A DNA stretch of 64,000 bases from Paraburkholderia podalyriae. Its GTDB lineage: Bacteria > Pseudomonadota > Gammaproteobacteria > Burkholderiales > Burkholderiaceae. The stretch is from contig NZ_VZQQ01000010.1 in the NCBI RefSeq assembly GCF_014397785.1, positions 1 to 64,000 on the forward strand. Reading direction: 5' to 3'. Below the pieces are notes generated by a model. That model was not told where the DNA came from and ran no database searches. It was given only the letters and a program-made list of their open reading frames with translations. Positions 45,387 to 54,404 of the stretch are shown here, one piece after another. Every line of letters starts with the position of its first letter. Within the stretch, counting starts at the first letter, position 1. Position numbers and translations under genes: made by a program.

Positions 45387-46229
45387 TTACGAGCCCCGTT
45401 GCGTGCCTTGCCATTGACCTGGCGGCACGCCGAACATGCGCCGGAAATGCCGCGTGAAATGGCTCTGATCGGTGAAGCCGCTCGCGGCGGCGACGTGCGT
45501 TACGGGGACGCCGGCGCGCAACGGCGCGAGCGCGCGCTGCAGGCGCACCTGATTGCGCCACGCGTGAGGCGGCAGGCCCGTCGATTGCGCGAACAGCCGC
45601 GCCGCATGGAACGGCGATAGACCCGCCGCCCTCGCGACCTCGGCCAGCGTCACCGGTTCGACGAGATCGCCGGTCAGACGCTCCTGCATCAGTGCGACGC
45701 GGGTGTCGTCGGCGGCGACGCGCGCGCAAGCGGGGCGCGTCTGCGCGTAGCGGACCAGCAACGTGGACAGTGCGTCGAGCATCGCGGCTTCGGCGGCGAG
45801 CGCGTCGTCGCCGGCTTCGAGCAGACGATGGGCGTGCGCGAGCCGCGTCGCGAGATCGGCATCGCGGATCACACCGGGTGCGAACCAGGGCAACGCCTGC
45901 GGCTTGCCGGCGACTTCGTCGGCAAGCGCGCGGAGGAACTCGACCGGCGCATACATCACGCGATACCGCCAGCCGGCCTCGACCGCCTTCGACCCCGTGT
46001 GCAACTCCCCGGGATTGATGACCGGCACGCTGCCCGCTTCGGCGACATGGTTCTCGCCGCGATACCGGTAGCATTCCGCGCCCGCGACGATGACCGGGAT
46101 CGTGTAGGCGTCGTGCCAATGCGGCGCGAACTCGTGGTCGTGATATTCGGCGGTGAGCAGATCCGCGCCGGGCAGCAGCGGCGTGCGCCAATAACGGGCG
46201 GAATCGCGGAAACGAGGGGTGGCGGTCAT
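45387..46229 (-). CDS. AraC family transcriptional regulator
   Basis: A 280-residue regulator. The N-terminal cupin-like sensing domain (about 25-110, EYHDHEFAPHWHDAYTIPVI, SVPVINPGELHTG) precedes the double helix-turn-helix (TLAEVARAAGLSPFHAARLF and VTHVAAASGFTDQSHFTRHF). It lies 155 bases upstream of azlC and points the same way. A role in controlling azlCD is inferred from this placement. Confidence 0.9.
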   Translation of the reverse strand: MTATPRFRDSARYWRTPLLPGADLLTAEYHDHEFAPHWHDAYTIPVIVAGAECYRYRGENHVAEAGSVPVINPGELHTGSKAVEAGWRYRVMYAPVEFLRALADEVAGKPQALPWFAPGVIRDADLATRLAHAHRLLEAGDDALAAEAAMLDALSTLLVRYAQTRPACARVAADDTRVALMQERLTGDLVEPVTLAEVARAAGLSPFHAARLFAQSTGLPPHAWRNQVRLQRALAPLRAGVPVTHVAAASGFTDQSHFTRHFRRMFGVPPGQWQGTQRGS

Positions 46230-46331
46230 GACGAAGGTTCAGCTGGACCGGTCAGTTTAGCGCGTCGTTATCGGGGACGGCGGCGGGTGCGCCCGCGCGC
46301 CGCTCGCGCCGTCATGTGGCCGTCCTTGCTC

Positions 46332-46808
46332 TTATTTGACCGGAATCGTCGTGCCGGCAGGCATCGGCACGGCGCTCACGCTGTTTTTCGCGCTGCCGCT
46401 GACCACGCGGTCGCTGTAGGTCAGATAGACGAGGGCGTTGCGCTTCGTGTCGACCACGCGCACCACGTGCAGCGACTTGAAGATCAGCGACATGCTGACC
46501 GAAAACACATCGTCCTTCCGCTTGACGGGGCCGGTGAAATGCAGCCCCCCGACTTGGCGACACGCGATCGACGCCTCGGTCGGATCTTCGGCGATGCCGA
46601 GCGTGCCTTTGACGCCGCCGGTGCGTGCGCGCGACACGTAGCAGGTGATCCCTTGCACGACGGGATCGTCGTACGCCTCGACGACCACGCGGTCGGAGCC
46701 GGTAACGTGAAAATTCGTGTTGACGCTGGCGATTTCTTCGCCATGCGCCGAATAGAGCAGCAGTGCACCGACGGTCGCGAGCGCGATGCGTAGCGAGGTG
46801 GATTTCAT
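46332..46808 (-). CDS. creA: CreA family periplasmic protein
   Basis: A 158-residue exported protein of the CreA family, with a signal peptide ending near residue 23 (SAHGEE). Typical stretches are DDPVVQGITCYVSRARTGG and SLHVVRVVDTKRNALVYLTY. Its function is unknown despite its place in the creABCD operon of E. coli; no other cre genes are nearby. Two conserved Cys (57 and 83) may form a disulfide. Confidence 0.92.
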   Translation of the reverse strand: MKSTSLRIALATVGALLLYSAHGEEIASVNTNFHVTGSDRVVVEAYDDPVVQGITCYVSRARTGGVKGTLGIAEDPTEASIACRQVGGLHFTGPVKRKDDVFSVSMSLIFKSLHVVRVVDTKRNALVYLTYSDRVVSGSAKNSVSAVPMPAGTTIPVK

Positions 46809-46925
46809 GAGCGTGCCGGTTTAAGTGTCGGGAGTGGGCCGGCGCTAGAACGGGGGAAACGTGCGCCGTAAATCCGCCATCGTATAACGGCGCACCGCGC
46901 GCGGGAGGCTATCGATCAGGCCGCA

Positions 46926-46958
46926 AAAACAAAAAGGCCCGCACGGATGCGGGCCTTT
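46926..46958 (-). terminator. Terminator after the second tRNA-Asn of the transcript
   Basis: On the minus strand AAAGGCCCGC and GCGGGCCTTT pair across 6 bases and lead into TTGTTTTTG. Confidence 0.85.
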
Positions 46959-46966
46959 CAAATTCT

Positions 46967-47042
46967 TGGCTCCTCGACCTGGGCTCGAACCAGGGACCTA
47001 CGGATTAACAGTCCGGCGCTCTACCGACTGAGCTATCGAGGA
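46967..47042 (-). tRNA. tRNA-Asn (GTT)
   Basis: A 76-nt tRNA with encoded CCA. The acceptor is TCCTCGA/TCGAGGA, the anticodon GTT (complement at 47007-47009) and the T arm contains GGTTCGAGCCC. It is identical to the copy at 47105-47180. Confidence 0.97.
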
Positions 47043-47066
47043 ACAGCAATACAACTCGATCTACAT

Positions 47067-47096
47067 AAAAAAGCCCGTCTTGGTTAACGGGCTTTT
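47067..47096 (-). terminator. Terminator between the two tRNA-Asn genes
   Basis: On the minus strand AAAAGCCCGT and ACGGGCTTTTTT pair across an 8-base loop (TAACCAAG). Its presence implies that each tRNA gene has its own terminator. Confidence 0.75.
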
Positions 47097-47104
47097 GCAA
47101 TTCT

Positions 47105-47180
47105 TGGCTCCTCGACCTGGGCTCGAACCAGGGACCTACGGATTAACAGTCCGGCGCTCTACCGACTGAGCTATCGAGGA
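47105..47180 (-). tRNA. tRNA-Asn (GTT)
   Basis: Same 76-nt sequence as the copy at 46967, with anticodon GTT (complement at 47145-47147) and encoded CCA. The two copies also share about 8 flanking bases, indicating a direct duplication with a period of 138 bp. Confidence 0.97.
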
Positions 47181-47298
47181 ACAGAAAAACAACAGCAGAG
47201 AAGCGAAATTGTAGGGGCAGCTTAAACGTCTGTCAATACCTCTGCGTTCACCTCGATATTAAATCTGAACGGCCAACTCAGGCGACAGGAGGCCGCGC

Positions 47299-47622
47299 TC
47301 AGCGCGCGAGCAGCGCGAGCTTTTCCTTCACATCCTTGAATTCGTCGGCTTCCGGCAGCGGCGCCTTGGTCTTCGTGATGCTCGGCCACGCTTTCGCCAG
47401 GTCGGCGTTCAGCGGGATGAAGTCCTGCTGGTCGCCCGGCACGTCTTCTTCGGCATAAATGGCGTTCACCGGGCACTCGGCCACGCACACGGCGCAGTCG
47501 ATGCATTCATCGGGGTCGATCGCGAGGAAGTTGGGACCTTCGCGAAAGCAGTCCACCGGGCACACATCGACACAGTCGGTATAGCGGCACTTGATGCAGC
47601 TTTCGGTCACAACGTGAGTCAT
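47299..47622 (-). CDS. fdxA: Ferredoxin, 7Fe-8S type
   Basis: A 107-residue FdxA. The N-terminal cluster ligands lie in [18 protein letters not shown] and the second set is C-x2-C-x2-C-x3-CP-like in [17 protein letters not shown]. The extended C-terminus to LALLAR is usual in proteobacterial 7Fe ferredoxins. It is a low-potential electron carrier whose partner is not apparent here. An AGGAG site lies 9 bases before the ATG. Confidence 0.95.
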   Translation of the reverse strand: MTHVVTESCIKCRYTDCVDVCPVDCFREGPNFLAIDPDECIDCAVCVAECPVNAIYAEEDVPGDQQDFIPLNADLAKAWPSITKTKAPLPEADEFKDVKEKLALLAR

Positions 47623-47913
47623 TCAGGCAGCTCCTGCATGCGGAATCGGGGAAGGCGCGGACGCCAAAAGAGTTATTGTAACGTAACGTCAAGAGCCGGA
47701 TAAAGCATCGGGCCATGCGTTTTATATGTTTTTGTGATTAGTTTATGGGGTGCTGCGAGCGGCCGTGGACAGCCGGCGAAGGGCCGGTGGCACGATGGAT
47801 GCGGATGCATTCGGGTAACATGCGTCAGGTTGGCGCGCCGCTCGGCTCAGCGCGTCCGTTGCAAGGGTGCTGTGAGCCCTTTTCGCTTTTTCAGCGGTCC
47901 AGTTCGTACCATC

Positions 47914-49110
47914 ATGATTATTACTTCGCTGCTCGATACCGATCTGTACAAGTTCACGATGATGCAGGTGGTGTTGCATCACTTCCCCGCCGCCAACGTG
48001 GAGTACCGCTTCCGCTGCCGCACACCGAACGTCGATCTGGTGCCGTACATCGACGAGATTCGCGACGAAGTGCGCAAGCTTTGCGAACTGCGTTTCACCG
48101 ACGACGAACTCGACTACCTGCGGCGCATGCGCTTCATCAAGGGCGACTTCATCGAGTTCCTCGCGCTGATCCATCTGAACGAGAAGTACATTTCGATCGC
48201 GCCGTCGCCGAAGGGCAATGGCGAAATCGACATCGACATCAAGGGGCCGTGGCTGCATACGATCCTCTTCGAAATCCCGGTGCTCGCGATCGTCAACGAA
48301 GTCTATTTCCGCAACACCCAGCAAACGCCCGACTATCACGTAGGCCGCGGCCGTCTCCTCGACAAGATCCAATTGCTTGGCGCCCGTCCGGAATTCGCCG
48401 ACTGCAAAATCGCCGATTACGGCACGCGCCGTCGCTTCTCGAAACAATGGCACGAGGAGGTGATCCTCACGCTGAAGGACGGCCTCGGCGAGCAGTTCGC
48501 CGGCACGAGCAACGTCTTTTACGCAATGAAGCACAGCCTGACGCCGCTCGGCACGATGGCCCACGAGTACCTGCAGGCCTGTCAGGCGCTCGGTCCGCGA
48601 TTGCGCGACTCGCAGATCTTCGGCTTCGAGATGTGGGCGAAGGAGTATCGCGGCGACCTCGGGATTGCGCTCTCCGACGTCTACGGGATGCAGGCGTTCC
48701 TGCGCGACTTCGACATGTACTTCTGCAAGCTGTTCGACGGCGCTCGCCACGATTCCGGCGATCCATTCGACTGGGGCGAGCGCCTGCTCGAGCATTACGA
48801 GGCGAACCGCTGCGACCCGCGCACGAAGGTCCTCGTGTTCTCCGACGCGCTCGACATCCCGAAGGTGCTGCAGCTGTACGAGCGCTTTCGCGGCCGCTGT
48901 AAGCTCGCGTTCGGCGTGGGCACCAATCTGACCAACGACCTCGGCTACAACCCGCTGCAGATCGTGATCAAGATGGTTCGTTGCAACGGTCAACCGGTCG
49001 CGAAATTGTCGGACTCGCCGGGCAAGAACATGTGCGAGGACAAGGCATATCTCGCGTATCTGCGGCAGGTGTTCGGTATCGCGCAGCCGGAAGAAGAGGC
49101 GGCGAAGTAG
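47914..49110 (+). CDS. pncB: Nicotinate phosphoribosyltransferase
   Basis: A 398-residue enzyme of the Preiss-Handler NAD salvage route, forming nicotinate mononucleotide from nicotinate and PRPP with ATP. Motifs include [37 protein letters not shown] (the His-containing loop) and [16 protein letters not shown]. The open frame runs 60 codons further upstream, but ATG 47914 gives the normal family start [10 protein letters not shown]. No riboswitch-like structure was seen upstream. Confidence 0.95.
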   Translation: MIITSLLDTDLYKFTMMQVVLHHFPAANVEYRFRCRTPNVDLVPYIDEIRDEVRKLCELRFTDDELDYLRRMRFIKGDFIEFLALIHLNEKYISIAPSPKGNGEIDIDIKGPWLHTILFEIPVLAIVNEVYFRNTQQTPDYHVGRGRLLDKIQLLGARPEFADCKIADYGTRRRFSKQWHEEVILTLKDGLGEQFAGTSNVFYAMKHSLTPLGTMAHEYLQACQALGPRLRDSQIFGFEMWAKEYRGDLGIALSDVYGMQAFLRDFDMYFCKLFDGARHDSGDPFDWGERLLEHYEANRCDPRTKVLVFSDALDIPKVLQLYERFRGRCKLAFGVGTNLTNDLGYNPLQIVIKMVRCNGQPVAKLSDSPGKNMCEDKAYLAYLRQVFGIAQPEEEAAK

Positions 49111-49251
49111 TGCGCTTCGGGGCCTGCTTTTCGGTTTATCGCCTGTTCGTGATCTGCTCGCGTTCGGGGTGGCGTGGCGAACAGTGTCGCCGCGCTATCG
49201 ACAGGCGGCAATATGCCGTTCGGCCAGGCTGTTCGCGTGGACGGCGGCCGG

Positions 49252-49257
49252 TATAAT
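49252..49257 (+). promoter_or_regulatory. -10 element of the LUD gene
   Basis: A perfect TATAAT lies 41 bases before the start codon; the -35 is weak. Confidence 0.4.
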
Positions 49258-49298
49258 CCGCGCCATATCGCACGGCTGTCGACACGAGGATTTCGCCA

Positions 49299-49961
49299 AT
49301 GGACACATCGATTGCCCGCCGCAACATCCTGGCGCGCATCCGCGCCGCGCAAGGGCGCGAGCCCGAGCCGAGCGCCGCCGAGCGCGAAGCCGCAGCGGAC
49401 TATCTCGCGCGTCATCCAACCGGTCCGCGTCCGGACATGCCCGCCGATCTGCGTGCGCGTTTCATCGACGAAGCGCAGAAAATGGCGACCACCGTCGACA
49501 CCGTTCAAACCCTGGCCGATGTACCCGCCGCCGCGCATCGCTATCTGACGGAACACGGCTTGCCGTTGCAGGCCATCGCGTGGCAAACGCTGCGCGATCT
49601 GCCGTGGGCCGAAGCCGGCCTTGCCGTCGAATTTCGCAAGCCGCAAGACAATGACGTGGTCGGCCTCACCGGCTGCTTCTGCGCGACCGCGGAGACCGGC
49701 ACGCTCGTGTTGCTGTCCGGTCCCGACACGTATGCGTCGGCCGGGCTGCTGCCGGAGACGCACATCGCGATCGTGCCGGGCTCGCGCATCGTCGCGGGTC
49801 ATGAAGAGGCGTTCGACCTGATCCGCAAGGAACGCGGCGAGCTGCCGCGCGCGGTCAATTTCGTATCGGGGCCATCGCGCACCGGCGACATCGAGCAGAC
49901 CATCGTGCTGGGCGCGCACGGCCCTTACCGGGTGCATGCGATCGTCGTCCAGGATGCTTGA
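49299..49961 (+). CDS. LutC/YkgG family (LUD domain) protein
   Basis: A 220-residue LUD-domain protein. The N-terminal helix (ARRNILARIRAAQGREPEPS) and the domain core (VGLTGCFCATAETGTLVLLS, THIAIVPGSRIV, FVSGPSRTGDIEQTIVLGAHG) are clear. In Bacillus LutC works with LutA and LutB in L-lactate oxidation. Here no lutA or lutB gene is adjacent, so lactate use cannot be concluded. The next gene is an ion transporter 91 bases away. Confidence 0.88.
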   Translation: MDTSIARRNILARIRAAQGREPEPSAAEREAAADYLARHPTGPRPDMPADLRARFIDEAQKMATTVDTVQTLADVPAAAHRYLTEHGLPLQAIAWQTLRDLPWAEAGLAVEFRKPQDNDVVGLTGCFCATAETGTLVLLSGPDTYASAGLLPETHIAIVPGSRIVAGHEEAFDLIRKERGELPRAVNFVSGPSRTGDIEQTIVLGAHGPYRVHAIVVQDA

Positions 49962-50052
49962 ACGCGTCGCGCGGCGGCGTGCCAACGCATACGCAACACA
50001 CGCGGTATCTGTCGTGCGCGCGGTTGCAAACCGTCGCGTGGCCTGTATCGCG

Positions 50053-51489
50053 ATGAATTCGCAGGCCGGACGCGTGGGCCTGTGGCTCGCCGTTGCTTCG
50101 ATGGTCGCGCTGTGCTCGCCGTCGGTGCAGGCCGCGACGCTCGACGGCGCGCGCTTGTCGGCGCTATGGGGCTTGCCCTTCGCGGGTGTGCTGCTGTCGA
50201 TCGCGATCTTTCCGCTGATCGCGCCAGCCCTCTGGCATCACCACTTCGGCAAGATCGCGGCGGCATGGGCGCTCGCGTTCGTCGCGCCGTTTGCCGTGAG
50301 CTTCGGCGCCAACGCGGCGCTCGGCGCGCTCGCGCATGCCATGCTCGACGAGTACATCCCGTTCATCATCCTGCTGACCGCGCTGTATACCGTCGCGGGC
50401 GGAATCTGCGTGCGCGGCAATCTGCATGGCACGCCGCGCCTGAACACCGCGATTCTCGCGCTCGGCACCTTGCTCGCGAGCGTGATGGGTACGACCGGAG
50501 CGGCGATGCTGCTGATCCGCCCGTTGCTGCGCGCAAACGACAATCGCCGCCACGTGACCCACGTGGTCGTGTTCTTCATCTTCCTCGTCGCGAACGTCGG
50601 GGGCGCGCTGTCGCCGCTCGGCGATCCGCCGCTGTTCCTCGGCTTCCTCGAAGGCGTGAGCTTTTTCTGGACCACCACGCATCTCGCGCGGCCAATGCTG
50701 TTCGTGAGCGGCATGCTGCTCGCCGCGTTCTATGCGCTCGACTCGTATTACTTTCACCAGCGCGAGGAGGTGCGTTCAGCGTTCCTCGATCCGACGCCCG
50801 ATGGCGCGCCGCTCGGCATCGACGGCAAGATCAATTTTGTGCTGCTCGCCGCGGTGATCGCGCTCGTGCTGATGAGCGGATTGTGGCGCCCGCAAATCGC
50901 GTTCGACGTGTTCGGCACGCACGTCGCGTTGCAAAACATCGTGCGCGACGCAGCGCTGATCGTCGTCACGCTGCTGTCGCTCGCCTTGACGCCGCGCGCG
51001 GCCCGCGCGGGCAACGACTTCAACTGGGCGCCGATCGAGGAAGTGGCCAAACTGTTCGCCGGCATCTTCGTGACGATCGTGCCGGTCATCATGATCCTGC
51101 GCGCGGGAGAGGCCGGCGCATTCGCGGGCATCGTCCATCTGGTCAACGATCCGTCAGGAGAGCCGCGCGACATCATGTACTTCTGGGCCACCGGCCTGCT
51201 ATCTTCGTTTCTCGACAACGCGCCGACCTACCTCGTGTTCTTCAACCTGGCCGGCGGCGACGCGCAGGCATTGATGAGCACCGGAGCGACCACGCTCGCG
51301 GCGGTTTCGGCCGGCGCCGTGTTCATGGGCGCGAACACCTATATTGGCAACGCGCCTAACTTCATGGTGAAGGCCATGGCGCAATCGCGCGGTGTGCGCA
51401 TGCCGAGTTTTTTCGCGTATCTGGGCTGGTCCGGCGCCGTGTTGCTGCCGCTGTTCGCGCTGACCGGCTGGCTCTTTTTTGGACGCTGA
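50053..51489 (+). CDS. Ion transporter superfamily protein, putative Na+/H+ antiporter (NhaD/CitMHS type)
   Basis: A 478-residue membrane protein with 11-13 hydrophobic segments. IT-superfamily features are TTGAAMLLIRPLLRANDNRR in the first half with ANVGGALSPLGDPPLFLGFL, and SSFLDNAPTYLVFFNLAG with GANTYIGNAPNFMVKAMA in the second half. Related proteins are annotated as sodium:proton antiporter or citrate transporter; the ion is not certain. The ATG at 50053 gives a signal-like first helix (LWLAVASMVALCSPSVQA). The frame opens 39 codons earlier, inside the preceding gene, and no start has a strong ribosome site. Confidence 0.85.
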   Translation: MNSQAGRVGLWLAVASMVALCSPSVQAATLDGARLSALWGLPFAGVLLSIAIFPLIAPALWHHHFGKIAAAWALAFVAPFAVSFGANAALGALAHAMLDEYIPFIILLTALYTVAGGICVRGNLHGTPRLNTAILALGTLLASVMGTTGAAMLLIRPLLRANDNRRHVTHVVVFFIFLVANVGGALSPLGDPPLFLGFLEGVSFFWTTTHLARPMLFVSGMLLAAFYALDSYYFHQREEVRSAFLDPTPDGAPLGIDGKINFVLLAAVIALVLMSGLWRPQIAFDVFGTHVALQNIVRDAALIVVTLLSLALTPRAARAGNDFNWAPIEEVAKLFAGIFVTIVPVIMILRAGEAGAFAGIVHLVNDPSGEPRDIMYFWATGLLSSFLDNAPTYLVFFNLAGGDAQALMSTGATTLAAVSAGAVFMGANTYIGNAPNFMVKAMAQSRGVRMPSFFAYLGWSGAVLLPLFALTGWLFFGR

Positions 51490-51537
51490 CTCTGCAACGC
51501 CGAGGCATTCCCTCGACGTGCGATACGGAGACTTGCA

Positions 51538-52527
51538 ATGCAGAAAATCCTCGTTGCCCGTCCGATCTTTCCCGACGTGATCGATCGGCTGAAGCAGTAC
51601 TTCGATGTCGACTGGAACGACGGCGACGTGTTGCCCGCCGACGAGCTGAAGCGCCGTCTCGCGGACAAGGACGGAGCGCTGACGGCTGGCGACATGATCG
51701 ATGCGGGCGTGCTCGCCGCGGCGCCGCGTCTGCGCGTCGCGTCGAACATGGCGGTCGGCTACAACAACTTCGACATGGCCGCGTTCAACGCGGCGAACGT
51801 ACTCGGCACCAATACGCCGGACGTGTTGAACGAATCGACCGCCGACTTCGGCTGGGCGTTGATGATGGCCGCCGCGCGCCGCATCGCCGAAGCGGAGCAC
51901 TGGTTGCGCGCCGGGCATTGGCAGAAGTGGAGCTACGACGGCTTCCTCGGCAGCGACCTGTACGGCTCGACGCTCGGCGTGATCGGCATGGGCCGCATCG
52001 GCCAGGCGCTCGCGCGGCGCGCGCGGGGCTTCAACATGCGGGTCATCTATCACAACCGTTCGCGCGTCGCGCCGCAAATCGAGGCCGAACTGAACGCGGA
52101 GTACGTGTCGAAGCAGGATTTGCTGCGGCGCGCCGACCACGTCGTGCTGGTGCTGCCGTACACGAAAGACAATCATCACACGATCGGCGCGGCCGAACTC
52201 GCGCTGATGAAGCCGAGCGCGACGCTGACGAACATCGCGCGCGGCGGTATCGTCGACGATGCGGCATTGGCCGATGCGCTGCGTGACAGGCGCATCGCGG
52301 CGGCCGGTCTCGACGTGTTCGAAGGCGAGCCGCAACTGCACCCGGCGCTGCTCAACGTGCCGAACGTCGTGCTGACGCCGCACATCGCGAGCGCGACCGA
52401 AGCCACCCGCCGCGCGATGGCGAATCTCGCCGCGGACAACCTGATCGCCGGCCTCGGCGCAGGACCGCGCGCCGGTCAGCCGCCGAATCCGATCAACCCC
52501 GACGTGATCGGCCGAGCGCGTTCATGA
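51538..52527 (+). CDS. D-2-hydroxyacid dehydrogenase (GhrB-like)
   Basis: A 329-residue NAD(P)-dependent enzyme, probably a glyoxylate/hydroxypyruvate or 2-ketogluconate reductase. The nucleotide fold is LGVIGMGRIGQALARRARGF. The catalytic Arg, Glu and His are in NIARGGIVDD, DVFEGEP and LTPHIASAT. Arg rather than Asp after the second strand (YHNRSR) suggests NADPH. A GGAGA site lies near the ATG. Its stop overlaps the rmuC start by 4 bases. Confidence 0.92.
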   Translation: MQKILVARPIFPDVIDRLKQYFDVDWNDGDVLPADELKRRLADKDGALTAGDMIDAGVLAAAPRLRVASNMAVGYNNFDMAAFNAANVLGTNTPDVLNESTADFGWALMMAAARRIAEAEHWLRAGHWQKWSYDGFLGSDLYGSTLGVIGMGRIGQALARRARGFNMRVIYHNRSRVAPQIEAELNAEYVSKQDLLRRADHVVLVLPYTKDNHHTIGAAELALMKPSATLTNIARGGIVDDAALADALRDRRIAAAGLDVFEGEPQLHPALLNVPNVVLTPHIASATEATRRAMANLAADNLIAGLGAGPRAGQPPNPINPDVIGRARS

Positions 52528-53972
52528 CGATGACTCTGGTGGTGGCCGTCGCGGTGCTGGCGGTCGCCCTCGTGATCGCACTCGCGTTGCTGCTGCGCGG
52601 TCACGATCGCACGGAGCAGCACGAGCAGTTTGAGATGCTGAACGAACGCGTCGATGCCGTCGTCGACGCCCAGGCGCATACCGCCGAGCGGCTCGAGCGG
52701 CAACTGCGCAACGACATCGCCGAGACCGCGCGTGTGTCGCGCACCGAGCAAAGCAGCGGCTTCGCGCATTTTCAGCAGACGCTCGCCGCGCAATTCACCA
52801 GCATGACGACGGTGCAGGGCGGGAAGATCGACGGCTTTGCGCAGCAGTTCGACGCCGTGCGTCACAGCCTGCAGGCACAGGCGCAGCAGGCGCGCGAAGA
52901 GCAAGGGCGTTCACTGAAGCAGTTCGGCGACACGCTGAGCCTGCAACTCGGGCAACTGACCGAGGCGAACGATCGGCGCTTCGCCGAAGTGCGCGCGACG
53001 ATCGAGCAGCGTCTGAAGGACATCGAGGCGAACAACGCAGCGCGGCTCGAGGAGATGCGCCGCACCGTCGACGAAAAACTGCATGCGACGCTCGAACAGC
53101 GTCTGGGCGAATCGTTCAAGCTCGTGTCCGACCGACTCGAACAGGTGCATCGCGGCCTCGGCGAAATGCAGACGCTGGCGGCCGGCGTCGGCGATCTGAA
53201 GCGCGTGCTGACCAACGTGAAGACGCGCGGCACGTGGGGCGAAGTGCAGCTCGAAGCCTTGCTCGAACAGCTGCTGACGCCCGATCAATACGCGAAGAAC
53301 GTTGCGACGGTGCCGAAGAGCGCCGATCGCGTGGAGTTCGCGATTCGGCTGCCGGGGCGGCCGGAGCCCAGCGGCGCGAATACGCCGGTCTGGCTACCGA
53401 TCGACGCCAAATTCCCGCGCGAGGATTACGAGCGGCTGATCGAAGCGCAGGAGCGCGCCGATCCGGCCGCGGTCGAGGAAGCATCGCGCGCGCTCGAAGC
53501 GCGAATTCGCGCGGAGGCGCGCACCATCGCGGAGAAGTACGTGGCGCCGCCGCATACGACCGACTTCGCGCTACTGTTCCTGCCGACCGAAGGGCTATAC
53601 GCGGAGGTACTGCGCCGGCCGGGGCTCTCGGATCTGCTACAGCGCGACTATCGCGTGACGATTGCGGGGCCGACCACGTTGACCGCGTTGCTCAATAGCC
53701 TGCAGATGGGTTTCCGCACGCTCGCGATCGAAAAGCGTTCGAGCGAGGTCTGGCAGGTGCTCGGCGCGGTGAAGACGGAGTTCGGTAAATTCGGCGACGT
53801 GCTCGCGAAGACCAAGGCGCAGCTCGAAACCGTCACGCGTTCGATCGAGGCCGCGGAAACGCGCACGCGCATGATGAACCGCAAGCTGCGCGACGTCGAG
53901 GCGTTACCGGGCGACGAGGCGAGTGAGTTGCTCGGCGATGCGTTGTCGGGTGCAGAGCCTGATGAGCAATGA
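52524..53972 (+). CDS. rmuC: DNA recombination protein RmuC
   Basis: A 482-residue RmuC, which limits rearrangements at inverted repeats. An N-terminal membrane segment (residues 4-24) is followed by a long coiled coil (about 30-200, QTLAAQFTSM, EEMRRTVDEKLHATLEQRLG) and the nuclease-like RmuC domain (LTNVKTRGTWGEVQLEALLE, LPIDAKFPREDYERLIEAQE). It is translationally coupled to the dehydrogenase gene. Confidence 0.94.
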   Translation: MTMTLVVAVAVLAVALVIALALLLRGHDRTEQHEQFEMLNERVDAVVDAQAHTAERLERQLRNDIAETARVSRTEQSSGFAHFQQTLAAQFTSMTTVQGGKIDGFAQQFDAVRHSLQAQAQQAREEQGRSLKQFGDTLSLQLGQLTEANDRRFAEVRATIEQRLKDIEANNAARLEEMRRTVDEKLHATLEQRLGESFKLVSDRLEQVHRGLGEMQTLAAGVGDLKRVLTNVKTRGTWGEVQLEALLEQLLTPDQYAKNVATVPKSADRVEFAIRLPGRPEPSGANTPVWLPIDAKFPREDYERLIEAQERADPAAVEEASRALEARIRAEARTIAEKYVAPPHTTDFALLFLPTEGLYAEVLRRPGLSDLLQRDYRVTIAGPTTLTALLNSLQMGFRTLAIEKRSSEVWQVLGAVKTEFGKFGDVLAKTKAQLETVTRSIEAAETRTRMMNRKLRDVEALPGDEASELLGDALSGAEPDEQ

Positions 53973-54026
53973 CGGATGAGGCGCTGGAATTCAGGCCGGT
54001 CGTGGCGGCGCGGATCGTCGCGGGCG

Positions 54027-54302
54027 TTACGCTTCTTCCGGTGCGTCGGCCAGATGGATTTCGATGCCACCGAAGCGCGACGCGACCCAGTTGTATGCGT
54101 GACACGCGATCCACAACAGCACGAAACCGAGGATCGCGTTCAACAGCAGCGCACTGAACACCGTGCTCAGCTCCACCGAGCCATAGCGCACGAACGCGAC
54201 CAGCACGCCGAGCAGCACGATCGGCACCGAGAACGTCAGATACACGAGAATCAGCGCTTTGGCCGTCTGTCCCGGTGCGATGAACGAGATCTGTTTTTTC
54301 AT
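54027..54302 (-). CDS. Small two-helix membrane protein
   Basis: A 91-residue protein. Two membrane segments (about 14-38, LILVYLTFSVPIVLLGVLVA, and 48-70) are preceded by a short basic N-terminus and followed by a soluble acidic tail. It is not recognised beyond being a conserved-looking inner-membrane protein. The ATG at 54302 is favoured over a TTG three codons upstream. It is convergent with rmuC. Confidence 0.75.
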   Translation of the reverse strand: MKKQISFIAPGQTAKALILVYLTFSVPIVLLGVLVAFVRYGSVELSTVFSALLLNAILGFVLLWIACHAYNWVASRFGGIEIHLADAPEEA

Positions 54303-54404
54303 GTAAGTCAAACCCCAGTGTGTCGTAGTAGTGATAGTGGGTGGAGTATCGATCAGGTGCCGCCGTGATGCCGGTGTTATGCGATAGATGCGCCGCGCGA
54401 GAGC

